Positions 16,661 to 25,580 of a DNA stretch of 64,000 nt are shown one piece after another. The stretch lies in NCBI GenBank assembly GCA_022822905.1, contig JAJDYE010000017.1:62001-126000 (forward strand), given 5' to 3'. How positions within the stretch are numbered: the stretch's first letter is position 1; every line of letters begins with the position of its first letter. A program made the position numbers and the translations under genes. Under the pieces are notes generated by a model. The model had not been told where the DNA came from. It did no database searches and worked only from the letters and a program-made list of their open reading frames with translations. The stretch comes from Acidimicrobiia bacterium. Lineage in GTDB: Bacteria > Actinomycetota > Acidimicrobiia > Acidimicrobiales > Bin134.

Positions 16661-18031
16661 CGTTCGGGCGCCATCGGGGAACTCCCCGATGGCCACCGCC
16701 CGCTCAGGGCCTTCCCGGCCCCATATCACGGTGTAGGACACCACTTCGGCCTGCTCGTTATCGCCGGTGCGATAGGGCTTGGACTGGAGCTCAGCAGCCA
16801 CTGCGTCGGTCACGTCGATGTTGGCGAACGGTTGCTCGGGCGGCTCGGCCGACCAGACGCTGGCCCCCTGCTTGGTGATCATGCCGCTGATGGAGGTGAG
16901 TAAGCCGGTTGACCCCGGATCGGCCCGCAGCACCTGGGCCAACTTCACTGCCGCCTGAATCACGTAGTTGTTGAGCGGCCCCCCCGCCCAGGTCATTCCC
17001 CCGGTCACGGTCAGGTCCCGGCCCAGGTCGAGGCCCAATTCCAGGGCCTGGGTACGCACGGCGATGGGGAAACAGGAGTACAGATCCACGTGGTCGGCAT
17101 CGCTCGGTGCCATCCCTAGGTGTTGGCTCAGAGCCCGACCGGCATGGGCGAAGCCCGGACTGCGATGGAGTTCGGGCCGTTCGGTTACCGGCACCATGTG
17201 GTTGGACTCGGCAGCGGCCCAAGGGAACAACCAGAAATCCGAGGGGATACCCAGCGCCCGAGCGGTCCTCGCCGAGCAGAAGATCAGCGCGGCGGCCTGG
17301 TCCACATTCCACTGCGAGTTGTGCCACTTGGTGTACGGCCAGGCCAACATCCGATTGCCGTTTTCCGGTGTGGCAATGGCCGCGGCGTCCAGTCCCTCTT
17401 GGAACCAGGCGTCGGGATTCGATGCAGCCACCTGCGCGAATCGGGCCCAAACACCAGCCACTTCATCGCGGTGCTCGTCGATGGTCTGGCCGTCGGCGAA
17501 CCGACGGGCGTTCTCGATCATGGCGTAGTGGTGGGTAGCCATCACCAGCCCGGTGTCGATCTCCGCCCGGCTGATGATCATGCCGTGAGGGGTCACGAAA
17601 TCATCCGGCTCGGCCCCTCCCTGGTCGGTGTCGGGGGCATCGACGCCGGTGATCGACGCCCGCAATCCCCGGTACTTGGCCTCTCCGCCCACCACCGCCA
17701 CCACGTCGGCCGAACCCGACGCGATAGAAGCCGCCGCATCACCCATCACCGCGGTCTGCAAGATGCCCACGTCGGCCAGAAAACTGCGAGCCTGATTCGC
17801 CCCCACCGCCTCGGCCACCCAGCGAGCCGGATCGGAATACCCCCAAGTCCCCTTGGTAACCCTCACCTGATCCAACCGGCCAATCAGCTCACTGGCCCCG
17901 GCATCATCGGCCGCCGTCACAAGCGCCTCAGCCATCAGCACCACCGCCTCTTTCGCCTCGGTCGGATCGTCCAACCGCTGCGCCGCCGTCCCCACCCCCA
18001 CCAACACCGGCGTTCTGTCTGAAATCGTCAC
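16553..18031 (-). CDS. Acetyl-CoA acetyltransferase-like protein (thiolase, SCP2-like)
   Basis: This 492-residue thiolase-fold protein belongs to a subgroup common in actinomycetes and often annotated acetyl-CoA acetyltransferase. The usual N-terminal nucleophilic Cys is not in its normal place (LQTAVMGDAAASIASG). A conserved Cys320 in DLYSCFPIAV and the GGMTWAGGPLNNYV segment are present. The C-terminal approximately 80 residues form an OB-like extension (VVSYTVIWGREGPERAVAIGE). The last 35 residues are encoded in the region shared with the MscS tail, but their fit to the family (VAGEFCGRGVIASADGSF) supports this frame. Activity is uncertain. Confidence 0.8.
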   Translation of the reverse strand: MTISDRTPVLVGVGTAAQRLDDPTEAKEAVVLMAEALVTAADDAGASELIGRLDQVRVTKGTWGYSDPARWVAEAVGANQARSFLADVGILQTAVMGDAAASIASGSADVVAVVGGEAKYRGLRASITGVDAPDTDQGGAEPDDFVTPHGMIISRAEIDTGLVMATHHYAMIENARRFADGQTIDEHRDEVAGVWARFAQVAASNPDAWFQEGLDAAAIATPENGNRMLAWPYTKWHNSQWNVDQAAALIFCSARTARALGIPSDFWLFPWAAAESNHMVPVTERPELHRSPGFAHAGRALSQHLGMAPSDADHVDLYSCFPIAVRTQALELGLDLGRDLTVTGGMTWAGGPLNNYVIQAAVKLAQVLRADPGSTGLLTSISGMITKQGASVWSAEPPEQPFANIDVTDAVAAELQSKPYRTGDNEQAEVVSYTVIWGREGPERAVAIGEFPDGARTLLVSAAPAVMAAAVAGEFCGRGVIASADGSFTPAD

Positions 18032-18050
18032 GCCAGCACCCTAACGGTCC

Positions 18051-18070
18051 ACATCGCCCCGAGACGATGT
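18051..18070. promoter_or_regulatory. Inverted repeat between divergent thiolase and SnoaL genes
   Basis: ACATCG-N8-CGATGT has perfect 6-bp arms. It occupies the centre of the 50-bp gap between the two divergent starts, where one dimeric regulator could control both. This is inference from position and symmetry only. Confidence 0.35.
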
Positions 18071-18081
18071 ACGGTCGGGCT

Positions 18082-18543
18082 ATGGAGCAGTGGGAATTGA
18101 TCGCTCGGGAATCGATCCGGGACCTGGTGGCCCGGTACAACGCCAACGGCGATTCTGGTCGGTTCGACCAAGTGATGGATTTGTTCGCCCCCGATGCCAT
18201 CATGCGGACCCCGACGCAGCCCGACAAGTACGGCATCGACGAGATCCGCACCATCTTCACCGGCGCTCAGGACACTTTGTCCGACATCGGCGGCGGTACC
18301 CCCAAGTACATTCGCCACCACACCGCCACCCACCAGATCGACCTGCTCTCACCCACTGAGGCCAGGGGACGCTGCTACTACCACGTGATCATGGAGCACG
18401 GCCTAGACCATTGGGGCCGCTACATCGATTGCTACGGTGTGGTGAGCGGCCGCTGGCTGTTCACCGAGCGTTCAGTGACCATGGACGGTTACATTCCCGA
18501 TGGCTGGGGCGCCCACAACGCGTCCCGTGGCCAGGACTTTTAG
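18082..18543 (+). CDS. SnoaL-like / NTF2-fold protein
   Basis: This 153-residue protein has the NTF2 cone-fold pattern: helix ESIRDLVARYNANGD, then FDQVMDLFAPDAIM and a beta-sheet half with ARGRCYYHVIMEHGLDHWGRYID. The family includes ketosteroid isomerases, polyketide cyclases and small dehydratases, and catalytic residues vary. An upstream in-frame ATG at 18067 exists, but I prefer 18082, which matches where family members begin. It is divergent from the thiolase-like gene, suggesting a shared pathway. The substrate is unknown. Confidence 0.78.
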   Translation: MEQWELIARESIRDLVARYNANGDSGRFDQVMDLFAPDAIMRTPTQPDKYGIDEIRTIFTGAQDTLSDIGGGTPKYIRHHTATHQIDLLSPTEARGRCYYHVIMEHGLDHWGRYIDCYGVVSGRWLFTERSVTMDGYIPDGWGAHNASRGQDF

Positions 18544-18567
18544 GCGTTATACACTATTTCCACACTC

Positions 18568-18588
18568 ACTACACTTATTCGGTGTAGT
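18568..18588. promoter_or_regulatory. Inverted repeat upstream of vapB
   Basis: ACTACAC-N7-GTGTAGT has perfect 7-bp arms and ends 8 bp before the vapB ATG. VapB/VapBC complexes typically repress their own operons through such repeats, so this is the likely operator. Confidence 0.6.
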
Positions 18589-18596
18589 TTGAGATA

Positions 18597-18821
18597 ATGG
18601 ACGACCGAACCCGCACCAATATTGAGATCGACGACCGGCTAATCGACATCGTCATGCGCCGTTACGGGGTGCGCACCAAGACCGAGGCCGTTCATCTCGC
18701 CCTACGCCATTCCGCCGGCCAGCCCCTGACCACCAACGAGATGCTGTCTATGCAGGGGGCGCAGCTCATCGGCGAGATCCCGGCCGACACCGGCCTTCAG
18801 CCCATGGGTACCGTCGGGTGA
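18597..18821 (+). CDS. vapB: VapB-type ribbon-helix-helix antitoxin
   Basis: This 74-residue protein has an N-terminal ribbon RTRTNIEIDDRLIDIV and helices RYGVRTKTEAVHLALR, the type II antitoxin pattern that binds DNA as a dimer. The C-terminal tail with MQGAQLIGE would wrap the toxin. Its stop overlaps the toxin start by 4 bp (GTGA), so synthesis is coupled. A palindrome directly upstream is the presumed autoregulatory site. A homologous orphan copy lies at 40622-40813. Confidence 0.88.
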   Translation: MDDRTRTNIEIDDRLIDIVMRRYGVRTKTEAVHLALRHSAGQPLTTNEMLSMQGAQLIGEIPADTGLQPMGTVG

Positions 18822-19222
18822 TCCTCGCCGATACCTCAGCGTGGATGGAGTTCGACCGGGGCACCGATTCCCCGGCCCACCGAAAGCTGGTCGAGCTCAT
18901 CTCCGAGGGTGGCCAGAGCGTGGCCGTCACCGAACCGGTACTTATGGAGGTGCTGGGAGGGGCCAAAGACACTCAGAGCCACCTCCAGCTCTACAACCTG
19001 CTGACATCGGTGTCCTGGATCTCGGTGGACCATGTGGCCGACTTCGAGGGTGCGGCTCGCATCAACCGGGTTTGTCGAGCCAACGGCGTCACCCCACCGG
19101 GATACATCGTCTGCATGATCGCCAACATCGCGCTGCGTACCGGATCAGAGATCTTGACCGCTGATCAGGATTTTCACCGCGTGGCGGAGCTGTTCCCCCT
19201 CAAGATCGCCGCGACGTCCTAG
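18818..19222 (+). CDS. vapC: VapC-type PIN-domain toxin with substituted active-site residue
   Basis: This 134-residue PIN protein would be a magnesium-dependent RNase. Asp5 (ILADTSAW), Glu44 (LMEVL) and Asp116 (LTADQDF) are in place. The third canonical Asp, normally the residue before (C/A)LIA, is Val98 (IVCMIAN; codon GTC at 19109-19111). A single A-to-T change from GAC explains it. Other parts of the fold are intact and the GTG start overlaps vapB, so the pair is recently or mildly degraded rather than a deep relic. Activity is doubtful. Confidence 0.85.
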   Translation: MILADTSAWMEFDRGTDSPAHRKLVELISEGGQSVAVTEPVLMEVLGGAKDTQSHLQLYNLLTSVSWISVDHVADFEGAARINRVCRANGVTPPGYIVCMIANIALRTGSEILTADQDFHRVAELFPLKIAATS

Positions 19223-19231
19223 CGGTCGAGC

Positions 19232-20929
19232 TCAGGGCACCGGAGTGTTGGCGTCGAGCACCGCGCCGGGGTTGGCGCCGGTGAGCGAGCCTTCCACCTG
19301 GGTGAGCACGCCGTTGACCGCGGTGGCCCGGTATCCCCCTGCTGGACGCCGCAAGCGAGGAGCGCCCGAGGGCAGGTCGGACACGAACCCATCGGTGTCC
19401 CAGGAGAGCTCGTCCAAGTCGAACACCGTGATGTCGCCGGCATAGCCGGGCAGCAGGCGGCCCCGGTCGTTGAACCCCAAGATCTCCGCCTGGCGACCGG
19501 TGATCTCATACACCGCCTGCTCGAGTTCGAGATCGCCCCGCTCGCGCACATGGCGGGTCAACAGCAAAGTGGTGTCGCCCGCGGCACACATCATCTGCAC
19601 GTGGGCCCCGGCATCAGAGGCGCTGATCAGACAGCGATCGTCGGCAATCATCTGGGCTACGGCGTCAATGTTGCTGTTGCTCACACCCATGGCCACCACG
19701 CCGGGCTCCAAGTCGTTCTCCAGAATCCAGTCGGCGAACACATCCGAGGGGTGGCCGCCCCGAGCCTCGGTCAAGTCGGCCAGTGAGCGCCCCAGCCAAC
19801 TCTCGTTCTCGGAGCGGGTCACCGAGGTGAACCGAGCGAAGTCGGGCCGATTGATGGGAAACAGCGACTTCTCGGTGGCGTCCCACTCGTTGCGGGCGAT
19901 CTCCCGCCAGCCGGGATCGGCCAGCATCTCCCGTCGGGCTTCGCCTGCCACTCCCATGATCTGGTTCCACCCCTTGGGCAGCATCATGAACACCATGGTC
20001 TGATCCCAGCTCACGTTGAGGTCCACGGTGCGGGGCGAGGAGATGGGCCACATGTCACAGCCTCCATCTCGAATCGCCTGGGTGAACGCCATGTACTCGT
20101 CCGGGCGGTGCGGGGCCATGTCGCTGTGGGAAACCCCGTTCCAGATGGAAGTCACCCCCCGGGGTCCGAGCACCTTGGCCATTCTGCGGATGTCGGCTTC
20201 GGGATCCTCGCCGGTGAGGTTGGGGATGAACTCCACCACGCCGTGGCCCGCGGCAGCCAGTACGTCGGCCAACGCGCTCAGCTCCCCATCGCAGGCCAGC
20301 CGGCTGGGCACCGGGCGGCTGCGGCGGTCCAAGTCGAAGAACGACGTGCTGAAGCCGTAGCAGCCCGCATCCATGGCATCGGCCATCTCGGCGGCCATGG
20401 CGGCGATCTCCTCCTCGGTGGCCTCCCGGGTCCAGGCATCATCTCCCATCACGTAGATCCTCAGCATGGAATGGCCGATCAGCGAGGCCATGTTCAGGGC
20501 GATACCGCCCTCGTTCATGGCGTCGCGGTATTGGCGCCACGACCCCCATGACCAGGGAATACCCGACTCGAAATCGGCGATAGGCATGTCCTCGATATAG
20601 CAGAACACGTCGATGAGCTCGTCGAGATGCTCGGCCTTGGCCGGGGCCAGCGACAGCGAGCAGTTGCCGATCAGCGCGGTGGTCACCCCGTGCTGGGGCA
20701 TGGGGTCGCACCCCCGGTCCCAGAACATAGACGGGTCCAAGTGAGTGTGGGAGTCGATGAACCCTGGGGATACGTAGCAGCCGCCGGCATCCAGTTCGGT
20801 CTCGCCGTCGGGGGCCAGACTCGGGCCCACCTCGGTAATGACGCCCCCGTTGATGCGCACATCGGCAGGTCGGGCCGGGTTTCCGACTCCGTCAATCAGA
20901 TTGCCGCCGCGGATGATGAGGTCTGACAT
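19232..20929 (-). CDS. N-acyl-D-amino-acid deacylase-like amidohydrolase
   Basis: This 565-residue protein starts DLIIRGGNLIDGVGNPARPADV and contains YVSPGFIDSHTHLD, the HxH metal motif of the composite-domain amidohydrolases. The late LPGYAGDITVFDLD is the second half of the small beta domain, and ISASDAGAHVQMM supplies the conserved Asp and His. The size fits D-aminoacylases (DAN family), which hydrolyse N-acyl-D-amino acids. Acidimicrobiia carry many paralogues whose substrates are unknown. I start at 20929 because upstream residues do not fit the family. The ATG shares a CATG with the opposite strand. Confidence 0.85.
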   Translation of the reverse strand: MSDLIIRGGNLIDGVGNPARPADVRINGGVITEVGPSLAPDGETELDAGGCYVSPGFIDSHTHLDPSMFWDRGCDPMPQHGVTTALIGNCSLSLAPAKAEHLDELIDVFCYIEDMPIADFESGIPWSWGSWRQYRDAMNEGGIALNMASLIGHSMLRIYVMGDDAWTREATEEEIAAMAAEMADAMDAGCYGFSTSFFDLDRRSRPVPSRLACDGELSALADVLAAAGHGVVEFIPNLTGEDPEADIRRMAKVLGPRGVTSIWNGVSHSDMAPHRPDEYMAFTQAIRDGGCDMWPISSPRTVDLNVSWDQTMVFMMLPKGWNQIMGVAGEARREMLADPGWREIARNEWDATEKSLFPINRPDFARFTSVTRSENESWLGRSLADLTEARGGHPSDVFADWILENDLEPGVVAMGVSNSNIDAVAQMIADDRCLISASDAGAHVQMMCAAGDTTLLLTRHVRERGDLELEQAVYEITGRQAEILGFNDRGRLLPGYAGDITVFDLDELSWDTDGFVSDLPSGAPRLRRPAGGYRATAVNGVLTQVEGSLTGANPGAVLDANTPVP

Positions 20930-20954
20930 GAGCGAAACGATAGAGAATGGGCTT

Positions 20955-21476
20955 ATGACTGACCCCATCAGCGCGGATGTTCTTGAAACCATGGTGGCCA
21001 AGCAGGCCATCACCGAGGTGATCTACGGGTATTGCCGAGCCCTCGACCGGATGGACATGCCGGCGGCCTACGCGGTGTGGCATCCCGATGGAACCGCCGA
21101 CTACGGCGAGGGCATCTTCCAGGGCACCGGCCACGAATTCGTGGACTGGGTCTGGACTGCTCACGCCGGAATGTCCACCCATTCCCATCAGATCACCAAC
21201 GTGTTGATCCAAGTGGACGGGGATCGAGCAGTGAGCGAGGCCTATGTGACCGTGGCGCTGCGAACCCTGCCCTTCGGCGATGGCCCCGAGGTGGCCGACA
21301 TCTTCAGCCGAGGGCGCTACGTGGACCAATGGTCTCGTCGAGACGGCAAATGGGCCATCGACCACCGCAACTACATCACCGACCACTCCGTAACCGTGCC
21401 CAACGCCAACCCCGACCCCCACGATCCCCGATCAATCCGCGGCCCAGAAGACCTGTCGGTTTCCCTATTTGGCTGA
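20955..21476 (+). CDS. SnoaL-like / NTF2-fold protein
   Basis: This 173-residue protein has an NTF2 fold: KQAITEVIYGYCRALDRMD, then YAVWHPDGTADYGEGIFQG, then a sheet with HSHQITNVLIQVDGD and FSRGRYVDQWSRRDGKWAID. Relatives are annotated SnoaL-like or bile-acid 7-alpha-dehydratase-like. Earlier in-frame ATGs at 20838 and 20928 are less likely, as they overlap the divergent amidohydrolase. GAGA lies 9-12 nt before the chosen ATG. The substrate is unknown. The N-terminus and tail are unrelated to the SnoaL at 18082. Confidence 0.77.
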   Translation: MTDPISADVLETMVAKQAITEVIYGYCRALDRMDMPAAYAVWHPDGTADYGEGIFQGTGHEFVDWVWTAHAGMSTHSHQITNVLIQVDGDRAVSEAYVTVALRTLPFGDGPEVADIFSRGRYVDQWSRRDGKWAIDHRNYITDHSVTVPNANPDPHDPRSIRGPEDLSVSLFG

Positions 21477-21504
21477 AGGCTCACTTCTATCGCGCACCAA
21501 CGAG

Positions 21505-21532
21505 TTGACCTGATATAGCGAATCGATATAAT
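21505..21532 (+). promoter_or_regulatory. padR-ino1 promoter with overlapping palindromic operator
   Basis: TTGACC (21505-21510), a 16-nt spacer and TATAAT (21527-21532) form a near-consensus housekeeping promoter. A 17-bp pseudo-palindrome, TATA-N-CGA-N-TCG-N-TATA (21514-21530), fills the spacer and overlaps the -10 box. The predicted start falls 2-4 nt before the padR ATG, so the message would be essentially leaderless. PadR autorepression is the inferred role. Confidence 0.75.
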
Positions 21533-21541
21533 CGCGGTCCA

Positions 21542-22132
21542 ATGTTGGACCTCGCGGTGCTCGGACTGCTCAAGGAGGGCGACCTCCACGGCTATGAGCT
21601 GAACAAGCGCCTCAAGTCGCTGGTCGGCGGATACGCCAACTCCTATGGCGCCCTTTATCCCGCCTTGGCCCGCTTGGAACGCCGGGGCTGGGTGAGCTCC
21701 ACCGCCGTAGCACCCGAGCTCGCCACCGATGATCAGGTCTCTGAGGAGAATGCTCGTCGCAGCCGGAAACGCAGCACGCGGTCGAAATCGGGCCGAACCC
21801 GCAAGGTGTACCAGATCACCGAGGCCGGCGAAGACCACCTGCTGGAGTTGTTGCAAGAAGACGCCAACAACGAGCGGCGCTTCCGATTGCAGTTGGCCTT
21901 CTGCCGCTTCCTTCCCCCCGACCGGCGCCTGGCACTGTTCGAACTGCGCCGGGCTCACTTGGTCAGCCTGCAAGCCATGGCCCGCCGCGATCCCGTGCAC
22001 TCCAACGATCCCTATGTGCGCTCCCTGTTCCAACGGGACCAGGAGCGCCGAGACCACGACTTGGTTTGGCTCGATCAGCTGATTGCCGACGAGCGCAACA
22101 ACCGGCCGAGTCCTGAACCCACCGACCCATGA
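21542..22132 (+). CDS. PadR family transcriptional regulator
   Basis: This 196-residue protein has the PadR winged helix (LDLAVLGLLKEGDLHGYELNKRL, then SYGALYPALARLERRGWV) and a C-terminal helical dimerisation region (LALFELRRAHLVSLQAMARR). A Ser/Arg/Lys-rich insert of about 30 residues lies in the wing. It is 43 bp upstream of ino1 on the same strand; the same pairing occurs in mycobacteria (Rv0047c-Rv0046c). It probably controls inositol synthesis through the palindrome in its own promoter. The effector is unknown. Confidence 0.93.
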   Translation: MLDLAVLGLLKEGDLHGYELNKRLKSLVGGYANSYGALYPALARLERRGWVSSTAVAPELATDDQVSEENARRSRKRSTRSKSGRTRKVYQITEAGEDHLLELLQEDANNERRFRLQLAFCRFLPPDRRLALFELRRAHLVSLQAMARRDPVHSNDPYVRSLFQRDQERRDHDLVWLDQLIADERNNRPSPEPTDP

Positions 22133-22175
22133 TCAGCGCTGATCGAAACTTCTTCGCCCAAGGAGGGCAACCACG

Positions 22176-23255
22176 ATGAGCAATCCCATCCGCATCGCAA
22201 TCGCCGGTGTCGGCAACTGCGCCAGCTCCCTGGTGCAGGGGCTGCACTACTACGCCGACGCCGAACCCGACGACCAGGTCCCCGGCCTCATGCACGTGGT
22301 GCTGGGGGGCTATCACATCAACGACGTGGTGCCCGTGGCCGCTTTCGACGTGGACGCCTCCAAGGTCGGGCTGGATCTGGGCAAGGCCATCAGCGCCGCC
22401 CCCAACAACACCGTGCAGTTCTGCGATGTGCCCGATCTGGGCGTGCGGGTGAAGCGGGCCCCCACCCTGGACGGGTTCGGCGAGTTCTACCGCACCCAGT
22501 GCGAGGAATCCCCAGCGGAGCCGATCAATGTGGCCGAGGCGCTGCGGGAGTCCGGGGCCGACGTGCTCATCTCCTATCTGCCGGTGGGCTCCGAGGAGGC
22601 TCAGCGCTACTACGCCGAGTGCTGCCTAGAGGCCGGTGTCGCCTTTGTGAACGCCATTCCCGTGTTCATCGCCTCCGATCCGGAGTGGGCCCAGCGCTTC
22701 ACCGACGCCGGTGTCCCGGTGGTGGGCGACGACATCAAGAGCCAAGTGGGCGCCACTATTGTGCACCGCACTTTGGCCCGGCTCTACGAGGACCGGGGCG
22801 TGGAGCTGGACCGCACCTACCAGCTCAACTTCGGCGGCAACATGGACTTCATGAACATGCTGGAGCGGACCCGGCTGGTGTCCAAGAAGATCTCCAAGAC
22901 CCAGTCGGTTACCAGCCAGCTCGACAAGGGCATCGCCGCTGATGATGTCCACATCGGCCCCAGCGACCACGTCCCCTGGCTGGAAGACCGGAAGTGGGCC
23001 CACATCCGCCTCGAGGGCCGGGGCTTCGGCGACGTCCCCCTCAACATCGACCTCAAGCTAGAGGTGGTGGACTCGCCCAACTCCGCCGGCGTCATCATCG
23101 ACGCGCTGCGCTGCGCCAAGCTCGGCTTGGATCACGGCATCGGCGGTCCCCTGCTCGGCCCCTCGGCCTACTTCATGAAGAGCCCGCCCATCCAGTACCG
23201 CGACGAGACCGCCCGCGAGATGGTCGAGGCCTACGCCCGAGGCGAGGTCAGCTAG
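22176..23255 (+). CDS. ino1: Inositol-3-phosphate synthase
   Basis: This 359-residue enzyme matches the short actinobacterial form. It converts glucose-6-phosphate to 1D-myo-inositol-3-phosphate with NAD, feeding phosphatidylinositol and mycothiol. The Rossmann loop [16 protein letters not shown] is at residues 7-22. [23 protein letters not shown] and the catalytic-core Lys region are visible, as is [14 protein letters not shown] strong AAGGAGG site precedes the ATG. It is co-transcribed with padR. Its last 8 bp overlap the convergent CCA enzyme gene. Confidence 0.96.
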   Translation: MSNPIRIAIAGVGNCASSLVQGLHYYADAEPDDQVPGLMHVVLGGYHINDVVPVAAFDVDASKVGLDLGKAISAAPNNTVQFCDVPDLGVRVKRAPTLDGFGEFYRTQCEESPAEPINVAEALRESGADVLISYLPVGSEEAQRYYAECCLEAGVAFVNAIPVFIASDPEWAQRFTDAGVPVVGDDIKSQVGATIVHRTLARLYEDRGVELDRTYQLNFGGNMDFMNMLERTRLVSKKISKTQSVTSQLDKGIAADDVHIGPSDHVPWLEDRKWAHIRLEGRGFGDVPLNIDLKLEVVDSPNSAGVIIDALRCAKLGLDHGIGGPLLGPSAYFMKSPPIQYRDETAREMVEAYARGEVS

Positions 23256-24474
23256 AACGCCACTTCAAAAGGTGGGTGCGGGCCTCCTCGGAAGTGAGGG
23301 GGCCGGAGTCGAGGCGATGACGGCGTAGTTCGTCGACGGCTGCGCCTACGTCGGGACCAGGGTCCAGGCCAAGAAGCTCCATGATCTGCTCACCGTCGAG
23401 TACTGGGGGGCCAAGCAAGTCGGGCTCTGCGGCGATCAGGGCTTCCACATCGGCGGGCAACGTGCCCACTGCACCGAGGGCTGTCGCCACCATCACCGCC
23501 TGCGGCACATGGGGGCCGGCATCGACCACCCAGCGGCGCAACTCGGCAGGGTATTGGGGCGGATGCTCCACCGCTCGGCGCGCTGCGGTTAGCACGGCAA
23601 ACACCGCTTCGCTGACTGCGGTGGTGGCTCGGCGCTCCGACAACGCCGACCGCACGTCGGAGGGCGTTCCAGCATCAGCCAACAGCGCAGCCAAGCGGAC
23701 GACCGGATCATCACCGACTTTGCGAAGAACGGCGAGGGCCGCAGTGCCATCGCCTACCGATCCCAACACCCGTTCGCCCAGGCCGGTCTTGAAGAGCAAC
23801 TCGAAGCCGGGCCCGGGATCGGGTATTGCGAGGAGCCGGTCCAGCTCGTCGCGAACCCGCTCGTCAGCCACGATGCTCAGCCGGTCGGCCATGGCCCCCA
23901 TGGCCGCTACCAGGTTCGTGTCCGCAGCCAGGTCGAACTGCGCCAAAAAGCGGGCCGCTCGCAGCATTCGGAGGGGGTCGTCGCTGAACGTTTCCTCAGG
24001 GTCCAGCGGAGTGCGTAAGCGCCCAGCCTCTAGGTCGGATGCTCCGCCAAAGGGGTCCACCAGCCCGCCATCGGGCAGTTCGACAGCCATGGCGTTGATG
24101 GTGAAGTCGCGGCGGGAGAGATCGGCCTCGATGGCATCGGCGAAGGCCACTTCGGGCTTGCGAGAGTCGGGCAGGTACCGCTCGGTGCGATGGGTGGTTA
24201 TCTCAACCCGGCGGTCGCCTCGGCGAGCGCCGATTGTGCCGAACCGCTCTCCTTGAGTCCACAGGGTGTCGGCCCACTCTTCCAAGATCGACTTCACCGC
24301 CTCTGGCTGGGCATCGGTGGTGAGGTCCAGGTCGAAGGCGGTGTCCAGTGGTCGATTCCGCATCGCGTCACGCACAATCCCACCTACCAGATAGATCCGG
24401 TACCCGCTGGCGGCAAACCGTTCAGCCAGTTCTCGGGCCTCCTCGCGGACGGGGGCCAGACGGTCGAGGCTCAC
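23248..24474 (-). CDS. cca: CCA tRNA nucleotidyltransferase / polyA polymerase
   Basis: This 408-residue class II nucleotidyltransferase has GG in LVGGIVRD, the DxD pair in FDLDL, the [10 protein letters not shown] motif and [15 protein letters not shown]. The C-terminal half is helical and replaces the HD domain seen in some bacterial forms. It repairs or adds the tRNA 3' CCA end. The start is GTG at 24474, overlapping the upstream deacetylase stop by 4 bp (GTGA). Mycobacterial pcnA lies beside the Rv3909 region, and the same neighbourhood is seen here. Confidence 0.93.
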   Translation of the reverse strand: MSLDRLAPVREEARELAERFAASGYRIYLVGGIVRDAMRNRPLDTAFDLDLTTDAQPEAVKSILEEWADTLWTQGERFGTIGARRGDRRVEITTHRTERYLPDSRKPEVAFADAIEADLSRRDFTINAMAVELPDGGLVDPFGGASDLEAGRLRTPLDPEETFSDDPLRMLRAARFLAQFDLAADTNLVAAMGAMADRLSIVADERVRDELDRLLAIPDPGPGFELLFKTGLGERVLGSVGDGTAALAVLRKVGDDPVVRLAALLADAGTPSDVRSALSERRATTAVSEAVFAVLTAARRAVEHPPQYPAELRRWVVDAGPHVPQAVMVATALGAVGTLPADVEALIAAEPDLLGPPVLDGEQIMELLGLDPGPDVGAAVDELRRHRLDSGPLTSEEARTHLLKWRSS

Positions 24475-25469
24475 GACAACAACGCGGCCGCGGCGGCCGC
24501 CACCTCTACACCCGGACCGCCACTCGTAGCCGGTTCCGGCCGCCACTGCGTGCCAGCCAACACTGCTACCGCCGCGGCGGCGCAGTCGGCCAGGGCATCC
24601 AGGTCATAGCCGCCCTCCAAAAAGGCGATACGCCGACCGGAGGAAACCACCTGAATGATCGCTTCGGTGAGGTCGGCAAAGTCACCTGCGGCCAAGCCCA
24701 GATTGGTCAGTGGGTCAGCCCGGTGAGCGTCGAATCCGGCCGACAGAACGAGCCAGTCAGGTTCAAAGTCTTCCACCGCGGGCAGCACGGCCTCTTCCCA
24801 GCCTCGGCGGTAGGCGTCGCCGGTCGCCCCCATGGGCATGGGCAAGTTGATGGTGGTGCCCAATCCTGCCCCCGCGCCCCGCTCTAGCAGCCCGCCGGTC
24901 CCCGGATAGAACGGGTACTGGTGCCACGACACGTACATCACCCGGTTGTCCTCCCAGAACGCGTCCTGGGTGCCGTTGCCGTGGTGGGCGTCGTAGTCCA
25001 CCACCAGCACCCGCTCGCCCCGGTCCGCCAGTGCCTGGGCGCACACCGCCGCACTGTTGAATAGGCAGAACCCCATCGACCGCGCCGGTGTGGCGTGGTG
25101 GCCCGGTGGGCGCACCGCGCAGAACGCGGCATCGGCCGCGTTGGCGTCCAAGGCCTCGACAGCGGCCAGTCCCGCTCCTGCCGCCAATCGAGCAGCTACC
25201 TCCGATTCGCTGGACAGCACGGTGTCGGGGTCCAGTCGGCCGCCCCCGCCTTGCGCCATCCGTTGGACCGAGTCGAGTACCGAGGAATCGTGGACAGCCA
25301 ATAGCTCGGCGTCGGTGGCCAGCCGAGGCTCGGTCGGAACCAGAGCGTCGTCTAACCCCGCCCGCTGCACCCCGTCGATTACCGCGCGCAGTCGGGCCGA
25401 ACGCTCTGGATGGGAGCGTCCGGTGTCGTGGTCGAGAAAGCGCTCGTCGGTGATCCACAAAACCGACAC
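24471..25469 (-). CDS. Histone deacetylase family protein (AcuC-like)
   Basis: This 332-residue zinc hydrolase has the catalytic His pair in RPPGHHA, zinc ligands in VDYDAHHGNGTQ and SAGFDAHRADPL, and the C-terminal FLEGGYDLDAL. Bacterial members deacetylate proteins such as acetyl-CoA synthetase, or small acetylated amines. The GTG at 25469 fits the family N-terminus (VLWITDERFLDHDTG); the frame extends to 25502 without conserved residues. It is coupled to the CCA enzyme gene downstream, an unusual pairing. The acsA gene at 45 kb is a conceivable target. Confidence 0.9.
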   Translation of the reverse strand: MSVLWITDERFLDHDTGRSHPERSARLRAVIDGVQRAGLDDALVPTEPRLATDAELLAVHDSSVLDSVQRMAQGGGGRLDPDTVLSSESEVAARLAAGAGLAAVEALDANAADAAFCAVRPPGHHATPARSMGFCLFNSAAVCAQALADRGERVLVVDYDAHHGNGTQDAFWEDNRVMYVSWHQYPFYPGTGGLLERGAGAGLGTTINLPMPMGATGDAYRRGWEEAVLPAVEDFEPDWLVLSAGFDAHRADPLTNLGLAAGDFADLTEAIIQVVSSGRRIAFLEGGYDLDALADCAAAAVAVLAGTQWRPEPATSGGPGVEVAAAAAALLS

Positions 25470-25580
25470 AGCCCCACGGTACCGCGCCCGGCCAGTACCC
25501 AAGAATGAGCATTTCTCGCGCCCAGAAGAAACCCGGTTCGCGGTGTACGCCGCGCCCTGCTCGGACCTAGCCTCAGTGAC

